Shown here: piece after piece, positions 26,163 to 35,694 of the stretch
How the letters are laid out: each line of letters opens with the position of its first letter
Position numbering within the stretch: the stretch's first letter is position 1
NCBI RefSeq assembly: GCF_028680575.1
Contig: NZ_JAPCKI010000004.1
Span: 62,001-126,000 of the forward strand
Direction: 5' to 3'
Source of the DNA: Acidovorax benzenivorans
GTDB taxonomy: Bacteria; Pseudomonadota; Gammaproteobacteria; Burkholderiales; Burkholderiaceae_C
Length of the DNA stretch: 64,000 nt
Notes under the pieces: generated by a model
Seen by the model: the letters and a program-made list of their open reading frames with translations, nothing else
Told to the model about the DNA's origin: nothing
The model's database searches: none
Program-made: the position numbers and the translations under genes

Positions 26163-26216
26163 ACTTATTGGGTCCGCTGGCCGCATCCTTATGGGTCGCC
26201 CCCAGGCTGCAGAGCC

Positions 26217-29198
26217 TCAGCCCAGCGACGCCAGGATCGCCTCCACATTGACGTCATCGCGCTGCGCGGGCGCCAAAAAACGCTCAGCGTAGTCGCGCCA
26301 AACACCACTGGTCAGGAAGAAGCGGAACACCTCGGCATCAATGTGCCGCTCACGCACCATGTGGGTCATGATCTTGAGCGACTCGGTCAAGGTCTTGGGT
26401 GGCTTGTAGGGCCGGTCGGCCGCGGTCAACGCCTCAAAGATATCGGCCAGTGTCATCACACGGTCGGCCAGCGTCAGCTCGCTGGCCTTCAGGCGGCGGG
26501 GGTAGCCGGTACCGTCCAGCTTTTCATGGTGTGACCCGGCAATGGCCGGCACGCGCGCCAGGTGTGGCGGAAACGGCAGGCCACTGAGCATGATGATGGT
26601 CTGCACGATGTGGTCGTTGATCTTGAAGCGGTCTTCGGCCGTGAGCGTGCCCCGCTGGATGGACAGGTTGTGCAGCTCGCCCAGGTGCGCCTCATAGGGT
26701 GGCAGCACCATGTCAAAGCCCCAGCGGTTGGCCGGACTGCCGGCCTCCACCGGCGGCTTGCGCGAGCCCCAGGGCACGATGTGCTCGGGCCGGTCGGCCA
26801 GCAACGGCTCGTTGGCGGGCAAGGGGCGTACCGGCACGGTCGCCAGCCGCAGCATTTCGGCGGACGATAGCCCCAAGCGGTCGTCAAAATGCCGCTGCCA
26901 CACCTGGCGGCCCACGGCCTTGAGGCGGGCGATGTCGGCCTCGGCCATGAACTCCCCTCCCACGTTGCAACGGGCTACAAAGGCAAAGTCCTCCTGCAGC
27001 TGCTCGCGCCGTTGCAGCAGCTCGCGCTGCAGCCGCACCGGGTCCACGCCCGACACGTGCTGCTTCCAGTAGTCCAGCTCCGCGTCACGCCACAGCACCT
27101 CAAAGCGCATGCGCACCTCATGAACGCGGTTGTAAAGCGTCTCCAGCTTGGTGGCTTTGTCGATGATGTGCTCGGGGCTGGTGACCTTGCCGCAGTCGTG
27201 CAGCCAGGCGCCCAGGCGGAACTCGTAGCGCTCGGCATCGGTCATGGTCACCTGGGCAAACGGGCCGTCCTTGGCCGCGCACATGCGGTCTATCAACGCC
27301 TCGGCCAATTCGGGCACGCGCTCGCAGTGGCCACCGGTGTAGGGGCTCTTGGCGTCGATCGCATCGGCCAGCAGGCGGATGACAGCGTCCAGCAGCTCCT
27401 TCTGGCCTTCGATCAGGCGCCGCGTCTCGATGGCCACCGACAACGTGCCCGACAACTTCTCGACAAACGCGCGGAAATGCGCATCGTCCTGCGACTGGTC
27501 GGCTATATACCGCAGCACCAGCAGGCCCAGAGGCTGCCCTTCACGGGTGCGCAGCTGCACCCGCAGCACGCGCGCGGGCTCGGTATCGTCGTCGTCTTCG
27601 TGCTGGTCGCCGGGTTGGGTCTCGGTGTGGTTGATGAAATGCACCATGGCCAGGTGCTCGGGGTAACGCGACTGCTGCCCGGGGTCTTCGCAATGGCGGG
27701 CCGCGCGCAGCAAACCCGTGCGTTGCGGGTCCACCAGGTACACAGCGCCGCCAGTGCAACTGGTTGCGCGCACCAGTTCGTACAGCACACTCGACAGCAT
27801 CAGGTCGGTGCGCGACTCGGCGCTGATGTGGTGAGTGATGTGCAAGAACTCCTGGATGGTGTCGGACATGCGGTCCATCACCAGCCCCAGGTCGCGCACC
27901 TCGCGCACGGGTGACACCCGGCGCTGCGGCCGCCGAAAGTCAAACCGGGCCAGCGCTCGCGCCTGCGCCGCCAGCCCGAACAGGCTGCGCCCCACGCGCC
28001 TGCCGGCCAGCCAACCCAAGGGCAGCATCAGGCCGATGAGCGACACCGACAGCCACACCTGCTGGCGCAGGTTGTTGTTCACCTCGGCCAGCAGCTCGTT
28101 GGTGGGGATCGCCATCAGGATCTGCAGGCCCTGCCAGCGCATCGATGCCAGCGGCAGCGACCGGCCCAGCCATTCCTCACCGTCAGCCTGCAGGCGGCGG
28201 GACTCCCCGTCTTTCAGGCCCTGCGCCTGCAGCGCCAGCAGGCTGGGCACGCCCAGATCGTCAAGGGTCCGCAGGCGCAAGCCAAGTGTATTGCCGTCGC
28301 GCAGTAGCACGCGCGACATGTCCGGGTAGGCCAGCACGCGCCGGTCCTTGTCCACCACGGCGATCTCGGTACGGGGCATCAAGCGCAGCCCGCTGATCTC
28401 GTGCCCCAGGTCGGTCAGGGCCACGTCCAGGCCAATCACTGCGCGCCCATCCTCACTCGGCTGGCTCAGAGTGATACCCACCTCCTGCGTGGTAAAGAAA
28501 ACATAGGGCGCGGTGAGTATCTGGGTGTTCCGTTCCAGCGCCTCGGCGTACCAGGGACGCGTGCGGGGGTCGTAGCGGTATTCCGAACGGACGGCTGAGC
28601 TGATCAGCCGCAGGTCGGCGCCGTAATAGCTCCAGCGCCCCACCATGCTCGCCACACCGTGCTCACGGGCCATGGACTGCACCAGGTACGCGGTTTTGGG
28701 AGGCGCATCCAGCTGCACCCGCAAGGCATCGTTGCGCACCGGTCGCACCAGCAAAAACTGCCCGTCCGGGTAACCAATGAACACCGCCGACAACAGCTGG
28801 TTCTGCTCCAGCAACCGCGCCAGCACAGGCAGCCGTCGCAGCCGCGCTGGCAGGGTAGGCGCCGAGGCCACCGGGTCGAACGCCAGCAGGCGGATGGTAG
28901 CGTCGGCCGGGTCCACGATGCGGTGCACGCGTTCGGCAATGAGCTGGCTGATGCGCTGTGCGCTCTCGTCCGATGCCGAGATGATGGCCTGGCGAGCACT
29001 GGTACTGACCTGGTACACCAGCAAGGCGGTCAGCAGCAGCATGGCGGTGACCACCACGGTCGCGATCAGGACTTCAAACGGGATCGTGATGCGTTGCCAC
29101 CAGGGCAGATAGGCGTCTTGCCCCACAGAGGCAGGACCACTGTCGCGAAGAACAGCGGACGCTGGCGGGTCTTGGGGGCTGTCGCGCAGGGTGTTCAT
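26217..29198 (-). CDS. Membrane-bound HD-GYP phosphodiesterase with cache, HAMP and GAF domains
   Basis: The 993-residue receptor, in order, has a cytoplasmic N-tail; TM1 (about 40-65, EVLIATVVVTAMLLLTALLVY); a periplasmic double cache region (about 70-375, including YRYDPRTRPWYAEAL); TM2 (about 380-400); a HAMP-like segment; a GAF domain (about 455-600) broken by an acidic DQHEDDDDTEP loop; and a C-terminal HD-GYP domain with YTGGHCERVPELA, GAWLHDCGKV and HHEKLDGTGYP. A long helical insert between HD and GYP parts (about 690-850) is unusual. It should hydrolyse c-di-GMP in response to a small extracellular ligand. It converges on a diguanylate cyclase. Confidence 0.9.
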   Translation of the reverse strand: MNTLRDSPQDPPASAVLRDSGPASVGQDAYLPWWQRITIPFEVLIATVVVTAMLLLTALLVYQVSTSARQAIISASDESAQRISQLIAERVHRIVDPADATIRLLAFDPVASAPTLPARLRRLPVLARLLEQNQLLSAVFIGYPDGQFLLVRPVRNDALRVQLDAPPKTAYLVQSMAREHGVASMVGRWSYYGADLRLISSAVRSEYRYDPRTRPWYAEALERNTQILTAPYVFFTTQEVGITLSQPSEDGRAVIGLDVALTDLGHEISGLRLMPRTEIAVVDKDRRVLAYPDMSRVLLRDGNTLGLRLRTLDDLGVPSLLALQAQGLKDGESRRLQADGEEWLGRSLPLASMRWQGLQILMAIPTNELLAEVNNNLRQQVWLSVSLIGLMLPLGWLAGRRVGRSLFGLAAQARALARFDFRRPQRRVSPVREVRDLGLVMDRMSDTIQEFLHITHHISAESRTDLMLSSVLYELVRATSCTGGAVYLVDPQRTGLLRAARHCEDPGQQSRYPEHLAMVHFINHTETQPGDQHEDDDDTEPARVLRVQLRTREGQPLGLLVLRYIADQSQDDAHFRAFVEKLSGTLSVAIETRRLIEGQKELLDAVIRLLADAIDAKSPYTGGHCERVPELAEALIDRMCAAKDGPFAQVTMTDAERYEFRLGAWLHDCGKVTSPEHIIDKATKLETLYNRVHEVRMRFEVLWRDAELDYWKQHVSGVDPVRLQRELLQRREQLQEDFAFVARCNVGGEFMAEADIARLKAVGRQVWQRHFDDRLGLSSAEMLRLATVPVRPLPANEPLLADRPEHIVPWGSRKPPVEAGSPANRWGFDMVLPPYEAHLGELHNLSIQRGTLTAEDRFKINDHIVQTIIMLSGLPFPPHLARVPAIAGSHHEKLDGTGYPRRLKASELTLADRVMTLADIFEALTAADRPYKPPKTLTESLKIMTHMVRERHIDAEVFRFFLTSGVWRDYAERFLAPAQRDDVNVEAILASLG

Positions 29199-29261
29199 GC
29201 GCTGGACTGTAGGGGGAAACCCGGTTTTGAGTCACCCTCTTTTTGGCAGCAATACCCGCCA

Positions 29262-29289
29262 CACCACAGCGGCCCGCACCGCTGTGGTG
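29262..29289. other. Strong hairpin downstream of alaS
   Basis: CACCACAGCGG-CCCGCA-CCGCTGTGGTG, perfect 11-bp arms, begins 11 bases past the alaS stop. No T run follows on the alaS strand, so it may stabilise the mRNA 3' end or aid Rho termination rather than act as a classical terminator. Confidence 0.6.
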
Positions 29290-29299
29290 GCTCAGGCCA

Positions 29300-32251
29300 T
29301 CAGCCCAGTTGCTGCGTGACCCAACCGGTCACCGAGGCCAGCGCCGCAGGCAACTTGGCAGCATCGGTGCCACCGGCCATGGCCATGTCGGGCTTGCCAC
29401 CGCCCTTGCCGCCCACTTGCTGGGCCACAAAGTTCACCAACTCACCGGCCTTGAGCTTGCCCACGCTGTCAGCGGTGACGCCTGCAGCAATCTGCACCTT
29501 GTCACCGTCCACAGCGGCCAGCACGATGGCAGCGGTCTTGAGCTTGTCCTTGAGCTTGTCCATGGTGTCGCGCAGGGTCTTGGCATCGGCGCCAGGCAGC
29601 GCGGCAGCCAGCACCTTGAGGCCCTTAACCTCCACGGCCTGGTTCACCAGCTCGTCGCCCTGGCTGGAAGCCAGCTTGCCCTTCAGAGCCGCCACTTCCT
29701 TTTCGAGCGCGCGGGCATTGTCCAGTGCCTGGCTGATGCGGCCGTTGAGCTCTACCACCGGCGCCTTGAGGGTGCTGGCGGCCTGGTTCACGGTGTCTTC
29801 CAGGTTCTGCAGATAGGCCAGCGCGTTGGCGCCCGTCACCGCCTCGATGCGGCGGACGCCTGCAGCCACGCCGCCTTCACCCACCACCTTGAACAGGCCA
29901 ATGTCGCCCGTGCGCTGCACGTGTGTGCCGCCACACAGTTCGCGGCTGGTGCCGATGTCGAGCACGCGCACGGTTTCGCCGTACTTTTCGCCAAACAACA
30001 TCATGGCGCCGGTCTTCTGGGCCGACTCGATGTCCATCACGCGGGCCTGCGTGGGCTGGTTGGTCAGGATTTCTTCGTTCACACGGCGCTCGATCTCGCG
30101 GATCTCGGCCGCTGTGACGGCGCCGTTGTGCGCAAAGTCAAAACGGGTGCGGTCGGCATTGACCAGGCTGCCCTTTTGCTGCACATGGCTGCCCAGCACT
30201 TCGCGCAGGGCCTTGTGCATGATGTGCGTGACCGAGTGGTTGCGCATGGTGGCGGCGCGCACCGCCGTGTTGACCTGGGCCTGCACCGTGTCACCCACGT
30301 TCAGCGTGCCCTCTTCGAGCGTGCCGTGGTGGCCAAACACATCGGCCTTGATCTTGAGCGTGTCGCCCACCGCAAAACGGGCCGAGCCACTGGTGATGGT
30401 GCCTTCGTCGCCCACCTGGCCGCCGCTTTCGGCGTAGAACGGGGTCGTGTCGAGCACCACCACGCCGTTTTGACCCGCCTTTAGGGCTACCGCGCTTGTC
30501 CCATCTACATAGATTGCTACGATTTTTGCAGTCTCTGCAAGATGCTCGTAGCCAGTGAACTGGTTGGCTGCACCGGTGTACTCCAACGCCTTGTCCATCT
30601 TGAACTTGCCGGCAGCTCGGGCCTGGGCCTTCTGCTTTTCCATGGCGGTGTTGAAGCCAGCCTCGTCCACTTCCACATCGCGCTCGCGGCACACGTCGTT
30701 GGTCAGGTCGAGCGGGAAGCCGTAGGTATCGTGCAGCTTGAAGGCCACATCGCCAGGCAGCACCGAGGCCACCTTCGGATAGGCGCGCCCCGTAACAGAA
30801 ACCGAGTAGCGACTTGCAATCCCGTCAATAACAGATTGGGCAATTGGCAGCTTCTCCCCCCAAAAGACTGCTATCGCATTGTTGAAACTCAATGTACGCG
30901 CAACATCCCGGGCAAAGCGCTCGACATCTGCTTCCCCAGCATCAGCATCGAAGAAGCGAACCAAGATATCGCCCTCAAGACTAATCCGACCGTCAAAGTG
31001 CAGTGTTTCATTGTCCGGAAGCAAATCAACAAGGAGATCAACTGAGACGGCACCTGTAGGCGAACTGGCCTCCAAATTGCTCAAAACTGGCCGACGTAGG
31101 TCCAACGCACGATCAAGAATCTCCATGCCGTTGGCCAGCGTTTCAAAGAAACGCTCTTCTTCCACCTTCAGCACTTCAGTGATGCGCTGCTCCTGCTCGC
31201 GCAGGGATGGGTAGGCGTCACCCATCAGGCGCACCAGATCGGCCACCAGCTTGTGAAAGAACGGCGTCTTCTTGCCCAGCTTGTACCCGTGGCGGATGGC
31301 ACGGCGCACGATACGGCGCTGCACGTAGCCACGGCCCTCGTTGCTGGGGATCACGCCGTCGCTCACCAAAAACGCGGTGGCGCGGATGTGGTCGGCGATC
31401 ACGCGCAGGCTCTTGTTGTTGAGGTCGGTCACGCCGGTCTCGCGGCCAGCGGCCTTGATGAGCGCATCGAACAGGTCGATCTCGTAGTTGCTGTGCACGT
31501 GCTGCAGGATGGCCGCCAGGCGCTCCAGACCCATGCCGGTGTCCACGCAGGGTGCGGGCAGCGGGGTCACGGCACCCGTCTCGTCCATGTTGAACTGCAT
31601 GAACACGTTGTTCCAGATCTCGATGAAACGGTCGCCGTCTTCATCGGGGCTGCCGGGAGGGCCGCCAGCAATGTGCGGTCCATGGTCGTAGAAGATTTCG
31701 CTGCAGGGGCCGCAGGGGCCGGTGTCGGCCATCATCCAGAAGTTGTCGGACTTGTAGCGGCCGCCCTTGTTGTCGCCGATGCGGATCACGCGCTCGGGCG
31801 GCAGGCCGATTTCCTTGGTCCAGATGTCGTAGGCCTCGTCATCTTCCTGATAGACCGTGGCCAGCAGGCGCTCTGGCGGCAGCTTGTAGACCTCGGTCAG
31901 CAGCTCCCAGGCCCACTTGAGCGATTCGCGCTTGAAGTAGTCGCCAAACGACCAGTTACCCAGCATTTCAAAGAAGGTGTGGTGGCGCGCGGTGTAGCCC
32001 ACGTTTTCCAGGTCGTTGTGTTTGCCGCCTGCACGCAGGCAGGCCTGCACGGACACCGCGCGGTTGTACGAGCGCTTGTCAGTGCCCAGGAACACGTCCT
32101 TGAACTGCACCATGCCCGAGTTGGTGAACATCAGCGTCGGATCGTTGCCGGGCACCAGAGGGCTTGATGGCACGACGGTGTGGCCCTTGGAGACGAAGAA
32201 GTCCAGGAAGGACTTGCGGATGTCAGCGACAGAAAAAGTGGGAGTGCTCAT
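29300..32251 (-). CDS. alaS: Alanyl-tRNA synthetase with an in-frame insert
   Basis: The 983-residue protein contains all AlaRS parts: catalytic core ([54 protein letters not shown]), tRNA-recognition helices, an editing domain with zinc ligands HSVTH and CGGTH, and C-Ala with a coiled coil. Usual length is about 870-880. About 111 residues (385-495, DNA 30767-31099) are extra, lying between GMEILDRAL and [20 protein letters not shown], which are normally joined by about ten residues. The insert DNA is visibly poorer in G+C. The reading frame is intact, so the enzyme is presumably functional. The ATG at 32251 is preferred over an upstream GTG. Confidence 0.95.
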   Translation of the reverse strand: MSTPTFSVADIRKSFLDFFVSKGHTVVPSSPLVPGNDPTLMFTNSGMVQFKDVFLGTDKRSYNRAVSVQACLRAGGKHNDLENVGYTARHHTFFEMLGNWSFGDYFKRESLKWAWELLTEVYKLPPERLLATVYQEDDEAYDIWTKEIGLPPERVIRIGDNKGGRYKSDNFWMMADTGPCGPCSEIFYDHGPHIAGGPPGSPDEDGDRFIEIWNNVFMQFNMDETGAVTPLPAPCVDTGMGLERLAAILQHVHSNYEIDLFDALIKAAGRETGVTDLNNKSLRVIADHIRATAFLVSDGVIPSNEGRGYVQRRIVRRAIRHGYKLGKKTPFFHKLVADLVRLMGDAYPSLREQEQRITEVLKVEEERFFETLANGMEILDRALDLRRPVLSNLEASSPTGAVSVDLLVDLLPDNETLHFDGRISLEGDILVRFFDADAGEADVERFARDVARTLSFNNAIAVFWGEKLPIAQSVIDGIASRYSVSVTGRAYPKVASVLPGDVAFKLHDTYGFPLDLTNDVCRERDVEVDEAGFNTAMEKQKAQARAAGKFKMDKALEYTGAANQFTGYEHLAETAKIVAIYVDGTSAVALKAGQNGVVVLDTTPFYAESGGQVGDEGTITSGSARFAVGDTLKIKADVFGHHGTLEEGTLNVGDTVQAQVNTAVRAATMRNHSVTHIMHKALREVLGSHVQQKGSLVNADRTRFDFAHNGAVTAAEIREIERRVNEEILTNQPTQARVMDIESAQKTGAMMLFGEKYGETVRVLDIGTSRELCGGTHVQRTGDIGLFKVVGEGGVAAGVRRIEAVTGANALAYLQNLEDTVNQAASTLKAPVVELNGRISQALDNARALEKEVAALKGKLASSQGDELVNQAVEVKGLKVLAAALPGADAKTLRDTMDKLKDKLKTAAIVLAAVDGDKVQIAAGVTADSVGKLKAGELVNFVAQQVGGKGGGKPDMAMAGGTDAAKLPAALASVTGWVTQQLG
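30480..30543. repeat. Possible decayed intergenic repeat inside alaS
   Basis: On the plus strand CTACATAGATTGCTACGATTTT resembles the reverse of the repeat start (GCTATCAAAATAGTAGCATTTT), and CCGCGCTTGT lies where the hairpin half would be. It encodes [16 protein letters not shown] in an AT-rich patch, at a place that is normally variable in AlaRS. The match is weak. Confidence 0.3.
30767..31099 (-). other. In-frame insert in alaS (about 111 codons, lower G+C)
   Basis: The segment encodes an alpha/beta-looking stretch with hydrophobic strands ([25 protein letters not shown]) and helices ([27 protein letters not shown]). I do not recognise the family. It has no intein block A Cys/Ser start, no DOD or HNH motif and no terminal HN, so protein splicing is unlikely. 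No flanking repeats or target duplications are obvious. Base composition is about half G+C against roughly two thirds in flanking alaS, judged by eye. It sits at the surface of the tRNA-recognition region in known AlaRS structures. Confidence 0.7.
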
Positions 32252-32484
32252 GGTGTTGTGGAGTGGTTGCACGGAGCAGGCAGGCCGCAGGACCCGCGCC
32301 TATGCGCTGCCTGTCGCTGCCCCTATGGGGACCAACCTTTCATTATAGGTTTGCGGCCCTGACGCCCGTGGCAGCACCGCGACAGCGATGGCTGGCGCAA
32401 GGTTTGCCAGATTCCCTGCTGCTCCCGTCCTCCCGACCACCGGGCGGCTCATTGCCTTTGTCCAAAATTTCGCTTGTGCACTTC

Positions 32485-32510
32485 AAATATCTTGTTAATA
32501 TATTAATAAC
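32485..32510. promoter_or_regulatory. AT-rich operator-like element A of the hydroxyproline locus
   Basis: Contains AATAT-N9-ATATT (32486-32504) with TTGTTA in the spacer, then TAATAAC, 31 bases before the deaminase GTG. The same geometry occurs at 38519-38537 before the TRAP genes. It is a good candidate site for the GntR regulator encoded downstream. The remainder of 32252-32484 shows no gene. Confidence 0.55.
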
Positions 32511-32541
32511 TTCATCGCCCAACGCACCCAAGGAGCACCCT

Positions 32542-33459
32542 GTGAACCCACAACCCCGCTGGCAAGGCATCTTCCCCGCCATCACCACCAAGTTCCACGC
32601 CGACGAGTCCATTGACGCCGAAGGCACGGCCCGGCACATCGACTTCCAGATCCGCAACGGCATCCATGGCCTGGTGACCTGCGGCTCGCTGGGCGAAGCC
32701 AGCACGCTGTCGCTCGAAGAAAAGCTCCAGGTCACCAAGATCGCCCTCGAAGCCGCCGACGGCCGCGTGCCCGTGCTGGCCAATGTGTCCGAAACCAGCA
32801 CCCGCGAGGCCCTGCGCTACATCGACGGCGGCAACAAGCTCGGTGTGGCGGGCTACATGGTCATGCCCTCGGTGATCTACGTGGCCGACGCCCGCGAGGC
32901 CATGGCCAACGTGCGTGCCATGGCCGGTGCGGCCCAGCGCCCCCTGATGATCTACAACAACCCCGTGGCCTACCGCGTGGACCTGAAGCCAGAGCACATG
33001 GTCGAGTTGGCTGACTGCGAGTGGATCGCCGCGATCAAGGAAAGCACGGGCGACATCCGCCGCATTACCGACCTGCGCAACACCGTGGGCGATCGCTACC
33101 AGCTCTTTTTGGGGGTGGATGACCTGGCCTACGAAGGCCTGGCCCTGGGCTGCGACGGCCTGCTGGCAGGCGTGGGCTGCGCCTTCCCGCGCGAAACCGT
33201 GGCGCTGTACGACCTGATGAAGGCGGGCAAATTTGCCGAGGCGCTGCCGCTGTACCAGTGGATGACGCCCATGCTGCACCTGGATGTATCGAACAAGCTG
33301 GTGCAGAACCTCAAGCTCATCGACGCGCTGGTGGGCGTGGGCACCGAACATATGCGCCGCCCGCGCTTGCCGCTGGTGGGTGAAGAGCGCGCGTTTGTCG
33401 AGCGTGTGGTGAAGAAGGCGCTCGAAACCCGTCCGACCCAATACCAGTCTGTGGCCTGA
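32542..33459 (+). CDS. DapA-superfamily lyase/deaminase, probable 1-pyrroline-4-hydroxy-2-carboxylate deaminase
   Basis: The 305-residue TIM-barrel enzyme of the dihydrodipicolinate synthase/N-acetylneuraminate lyase superfamily has the substrate-carboxylate motif GSLGEAS, Tyr in MIYNNP and the Schiff-base lysine in AAIKESTG. GTG at 32542 follows AAGGAG at ideal spacing; no ATG fits. In hydroxyproline catabolism a homologue (LhpC) removes water and ammonia from pyrroline-4-hydroxy-2-carboxylate to give 2-oxoglutarate semialdehyde. That role fits the epimerase and dehydrogenase genes that follow. By sequence alone other DapA-type aldolases cannot be excluded. Confidence 0.8.
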   Translation: MNPQPRWQGIFPAITTKFHADESIDAEGTARHIDFQIRNGIHGLVTCGSLGEASTLSLEEKLQVTKIALEAADGRVPVLANVSETSTREALRYIDGGNKLGVAGYMVMPSVIYVADAREAMANVRAMAGAAQRPLMIYNNPVAYRVDLKPEHMVELADCEWIAAIKESTGDIRRITDLRNTVGDRYQLFLGVDDLAYEGLALGCDGLLAGVGCAFPRETVALYDLMKAGKFAEALPLYQWMTPMLHLDVSNKLVQNLKLIDALVGVGTEHMRRPRLPLVGEERAFVERVVKKALETRPTQYQSVA

Positions 33460-33541
33460 CACGCCCCAACTCCCCTGACCCCGTCACCGGGCCGGACGAG
33501 ACCCCGGCCTTTGTTCCCAACGCACACACAAGAGGTTTCCC

Positions 33542-34693
33542 ATGACACGTGCATTTTCCGGATTTCGGGCGCTCAGGCCTGCTGCTGTCGCTGCTTTGCT
33601 GCTGGCGGGCCACGCCCACCATGCCAGCGCGCAAGAGCAAGTCATCAAGATCGGCCACAGCGGCCCGCTCTCGGGGCCCAACGCCTTTGCAGGCAAGGAC
33701 AACGAGAACGGCGTGCGTCTGGCCATCGAGGAACTCAACACGAAAAAGATCATGGTCGAGGGCAAGACGCTGAAATTCGAACTGGTTTCGGAAGACGACC
33801 AGTGCGATGCTCGCACCGGCGTCAGCGTGGCACAAAAGCTGGTGGACAGCGGGGTGAAGTTCGTCATGGGCCCGTACTGCTCGGGCGTGGCGATCCCTGC
33901 ATCGCGGGTCTACAACGACGGCGGCGCCATGGTGTCTACCGTGGGCACCAACCCCAAGGTGACGGAGGGCGGCTACAAGAACCTGTTCCGCATCATCGCC
34001 AGCGACACCCAGATCGGCTCCAACATGGCCGTCTATGCCGCGCAGGTGCTCAAGGTTAAGCAGGTGGCAGTCATCGATGACCGCACCGCGTTCGGCCAGG
34101 GGGTGGCCGACCAATTCACTAAGGAGGCAAAGAAGCAGGGCCTCACGGTGGTGGGCCAGGAGTTCACCACCGACAAGTCCACCGACTTTCTGTCCATTCT
34201 CACAAGCCTCAAGGCCAAGCAGCCGCAGGCCATCTTTTTTGGCGGCTATGCGCCCCAGGCCGCGCCCATGGCAAGGCAGATGAAGCAACTGGGCTTGACC
34301 GCCAAGCTGCTGGGCGGCGACACCCTGTGCAGCCCCGAGGTCGGCAAGCTCGGCGGCGACGCAGTGAACGACACCGTGTTCTGCGCGCAAGGCGGCACCA
34401 TGCTCGACAAGGTGGCCAGCGGCCCGGCGTTCAAGGCCAAGTACAAGGCGCGGTTCCAGCGCGATGCCGATGCCTACGCCGCCTCCTACTACGATCAGGT
34501 GATGTTCATGGCCGAAGCGATGCAGAAATCCAACTCGACCCAGCCCGCCAAGGTGAGCGCACAGATGGTTGCGTCCAGCCACCAGGGCGTGGCGGGCACC
34601 TATGCCTACGACGACAAGGGCAACCTCAAGCAGGCACCCATCACGGTGCTGACCTTCCGCAATGCCGCACCCGTACCCTTGGCAAGCTATTGA
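33542..34693 (+). CDS. ABC substrate-binding protein, LivJ type, within the hydroxyproline operon
   Basis: The 383-residue periplasmic protein has a signal peptide (VAALLLAGHAHHASA, about 16-30), then VIKIGHSGPLSGPNAFAGKDNENGVRLAIEELN, typical of LivJ/LivK amino-acid binding proteins, and VAVIDDRTAFGQGVADQF. AGAGG lies about six bases before the ATG. No permease or ATPase accompanies it, although a complete TRAP system lies downstream. It may deliver hydroxyproline or proline to a Liv-type transporter encoded elsewhere. Its place between deaminase and epimerase genes suggests the pathway substrate as ligand. Confidence 0.83.
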   Translation: MTRAFSGFRALRPAAVAALLLAGHAHHASAQEQVIKIGHSGPLSGPNAFAGKDNENGVRLAIEELNTKKIMVEGKTLKFELVSEDDQCDARTGVSVAQKLVDSGVKFVMGPYCSGVAIPASRVYNDGGAMVSTVGTNPKVTEGGYKNLFRIIASDTQIGSNMAVYAAQVLKVKQVAVIDDRTAFGQGVADQFTKEAKKQGLTVVGQEFTTDKSTDFLSILTSLKAKQPQAIFFGGYAPQAAPMARQMKQLGLTAKLLGGDTLCSPEVGKLGGDAVNDTVFCAQGGTMLDKVASGPAFKAKYKARFQRDADAYAASYYDQVMFMAEAMQKSNSTQPAKVSAQMVASSHQGVAGTYAYDDKGNLKQAPITVLTFRNAAPVPLASY

Positions 34694-34727
34694 CCCCTTT
34701 CGCAGCCCCCACCGCTGAAGTAACTCC

Positions 34728-35663
34728 ATGAAACGCATCCAGATCCTTGACTCCCACACCGGCGGCGAGCCCACCCGGCTTGTCATCGACGGCTTCCCCG
34801 ACCTGGGTACCGGCACCATGGCCGAGCGGCGCATGCTGCTGGCCGAGCGCCACGACGCCTGGCGGGCCGCCACCGTGCTGGAGCCGCGTGGCAGTGACGT
34901 GGTGGTGGGGGCCCTGCTCTGCACGCCGCAAGACCCGGCCAACGCAGCGGGCGTAATCTTCTTCAACAACAGTGGTTACCTGGGCATGTGTGGCCACGGC
35001 ACTATTGGGCTGATTGCGTCGCTCGCCTACCTGGGCCGCATCACTCCTGGCGAGCACCGCATTGAAACCCCGGTGGGTACCGTCACCACCACCCTGCACA
35101 CCGATGGATCGGTCAGCGTGCGCAATGTGCCAGCCTACCGGCTGCACCACCAGCTGGCTGTGGACGTGCCAGGCTACGGCCGCGTTGTCGGCGATGTGGC
35201 CTGGGGCGGCAACTGGTTCTTCTTGATCTCTGACCACGGCCAGCGTGTAGCCAGTGACAACCTGGAGGCGTTGATGGCCTACAGCTGCGCCGTGCAGCAA
35301 GCCCTCAAAGACCAGGGCATTCGGGGCGACAACGGCGGCGAGATTGACCACATCGAGCTGTTTGCCGACGATGACCAGGCCGACAGCCGTAACTATGTGC
35401 TGTGTCCCGGCAAGGCGTATGACCGCTCGCCCTGCGGCACCGGCACCAGCGCCAAGGTGGCCTGCCTGGCGGCCGACGGCAAGCTGGCACCAGGCGCCAT
35501 CTGGCGCCAGGCCAGCATCATCGGCAGTCAGTTCGAGGCCAGCTACACGCTGCAGGACGATGGCAAGGTCATCCCCACCTTGCGTGGCCGCGCGCACATG
35601 AGCTCCGAGGCCACGCTGCTCATCGAAGGCAGCGACCCCTTTGGCTGGGGAATCCGGCTGTAA
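34728..35663 (+). CDS. 4-hydroxyproline 2-epimerase (proline racemase family)
   Basis: The 311-residue protein starts with [15 protein letters not shown] and carries both catalytic cysteines: Cys88 in GYLGMCGHG and Cys236 in [13 protein letters not shown]. Two cysteines mean a racemase/epimerase. Trans-3-hydroxyproline dehydratases of this family replace the first with Ser or Thr. The GYLGMCGHG context and gene neighbours point to trans-4-hydroxy-L-proline epimerised to cis-4-hydroxy-D-proline (LhpA/HypF). The next gene encodes a D-amino-acid-type flavoprotein that would oxidise the product. Confidence 0.88.
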   Translation: MKRIQILDSHTGGEPTRLVIDGFPDLGTGTMAERRMLLAERHDAWRAATVLEPRGSDVVVGALLCTPQDPANAAGVIFFNNSGYLGMCGHGTIGLIASLAYLGRITPGEHRIETPVGTVTTTLHTDGSVSVRNVPAYRLHHQLAVDVPGYGRVVGDVAWGGNWFFLISDHGQRVASDNLEALMAYSCAVQQALKDQGIRGDNGGEIDHIELFADDDQADSRNYVLCPGKAYDRSPCGTGTSAKVACLAADGKLAPGAIWRQASIIGSQFEASYTLQDDGKVIPTLRGRAHMSSEATLLIEGSDPFGWGIRL

Positions 35664-35694
35664 TTCACCGCTCGCTCCCAAACACACACGCGCC

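Noticed and set aside
30767-31099. Intein in AlaRS
   Set aside because: No Cys/Ser start block, no terminal His-Asn, no endonuclease motif, and the site is not a conserved active-site motif.
33317-34969. Open frame of about 550 codons on the minus strand opposite the binding-protein gene
   Set aside because: Shadow of a clear LivJ-type protein; no motifs.
34728-35663. Trans-3-hydroxy-L-proline dehydratase
   Set aside because: Both catalytic positions are Cys (88 and 236); the dehydratases have Ser or Thr at the first.
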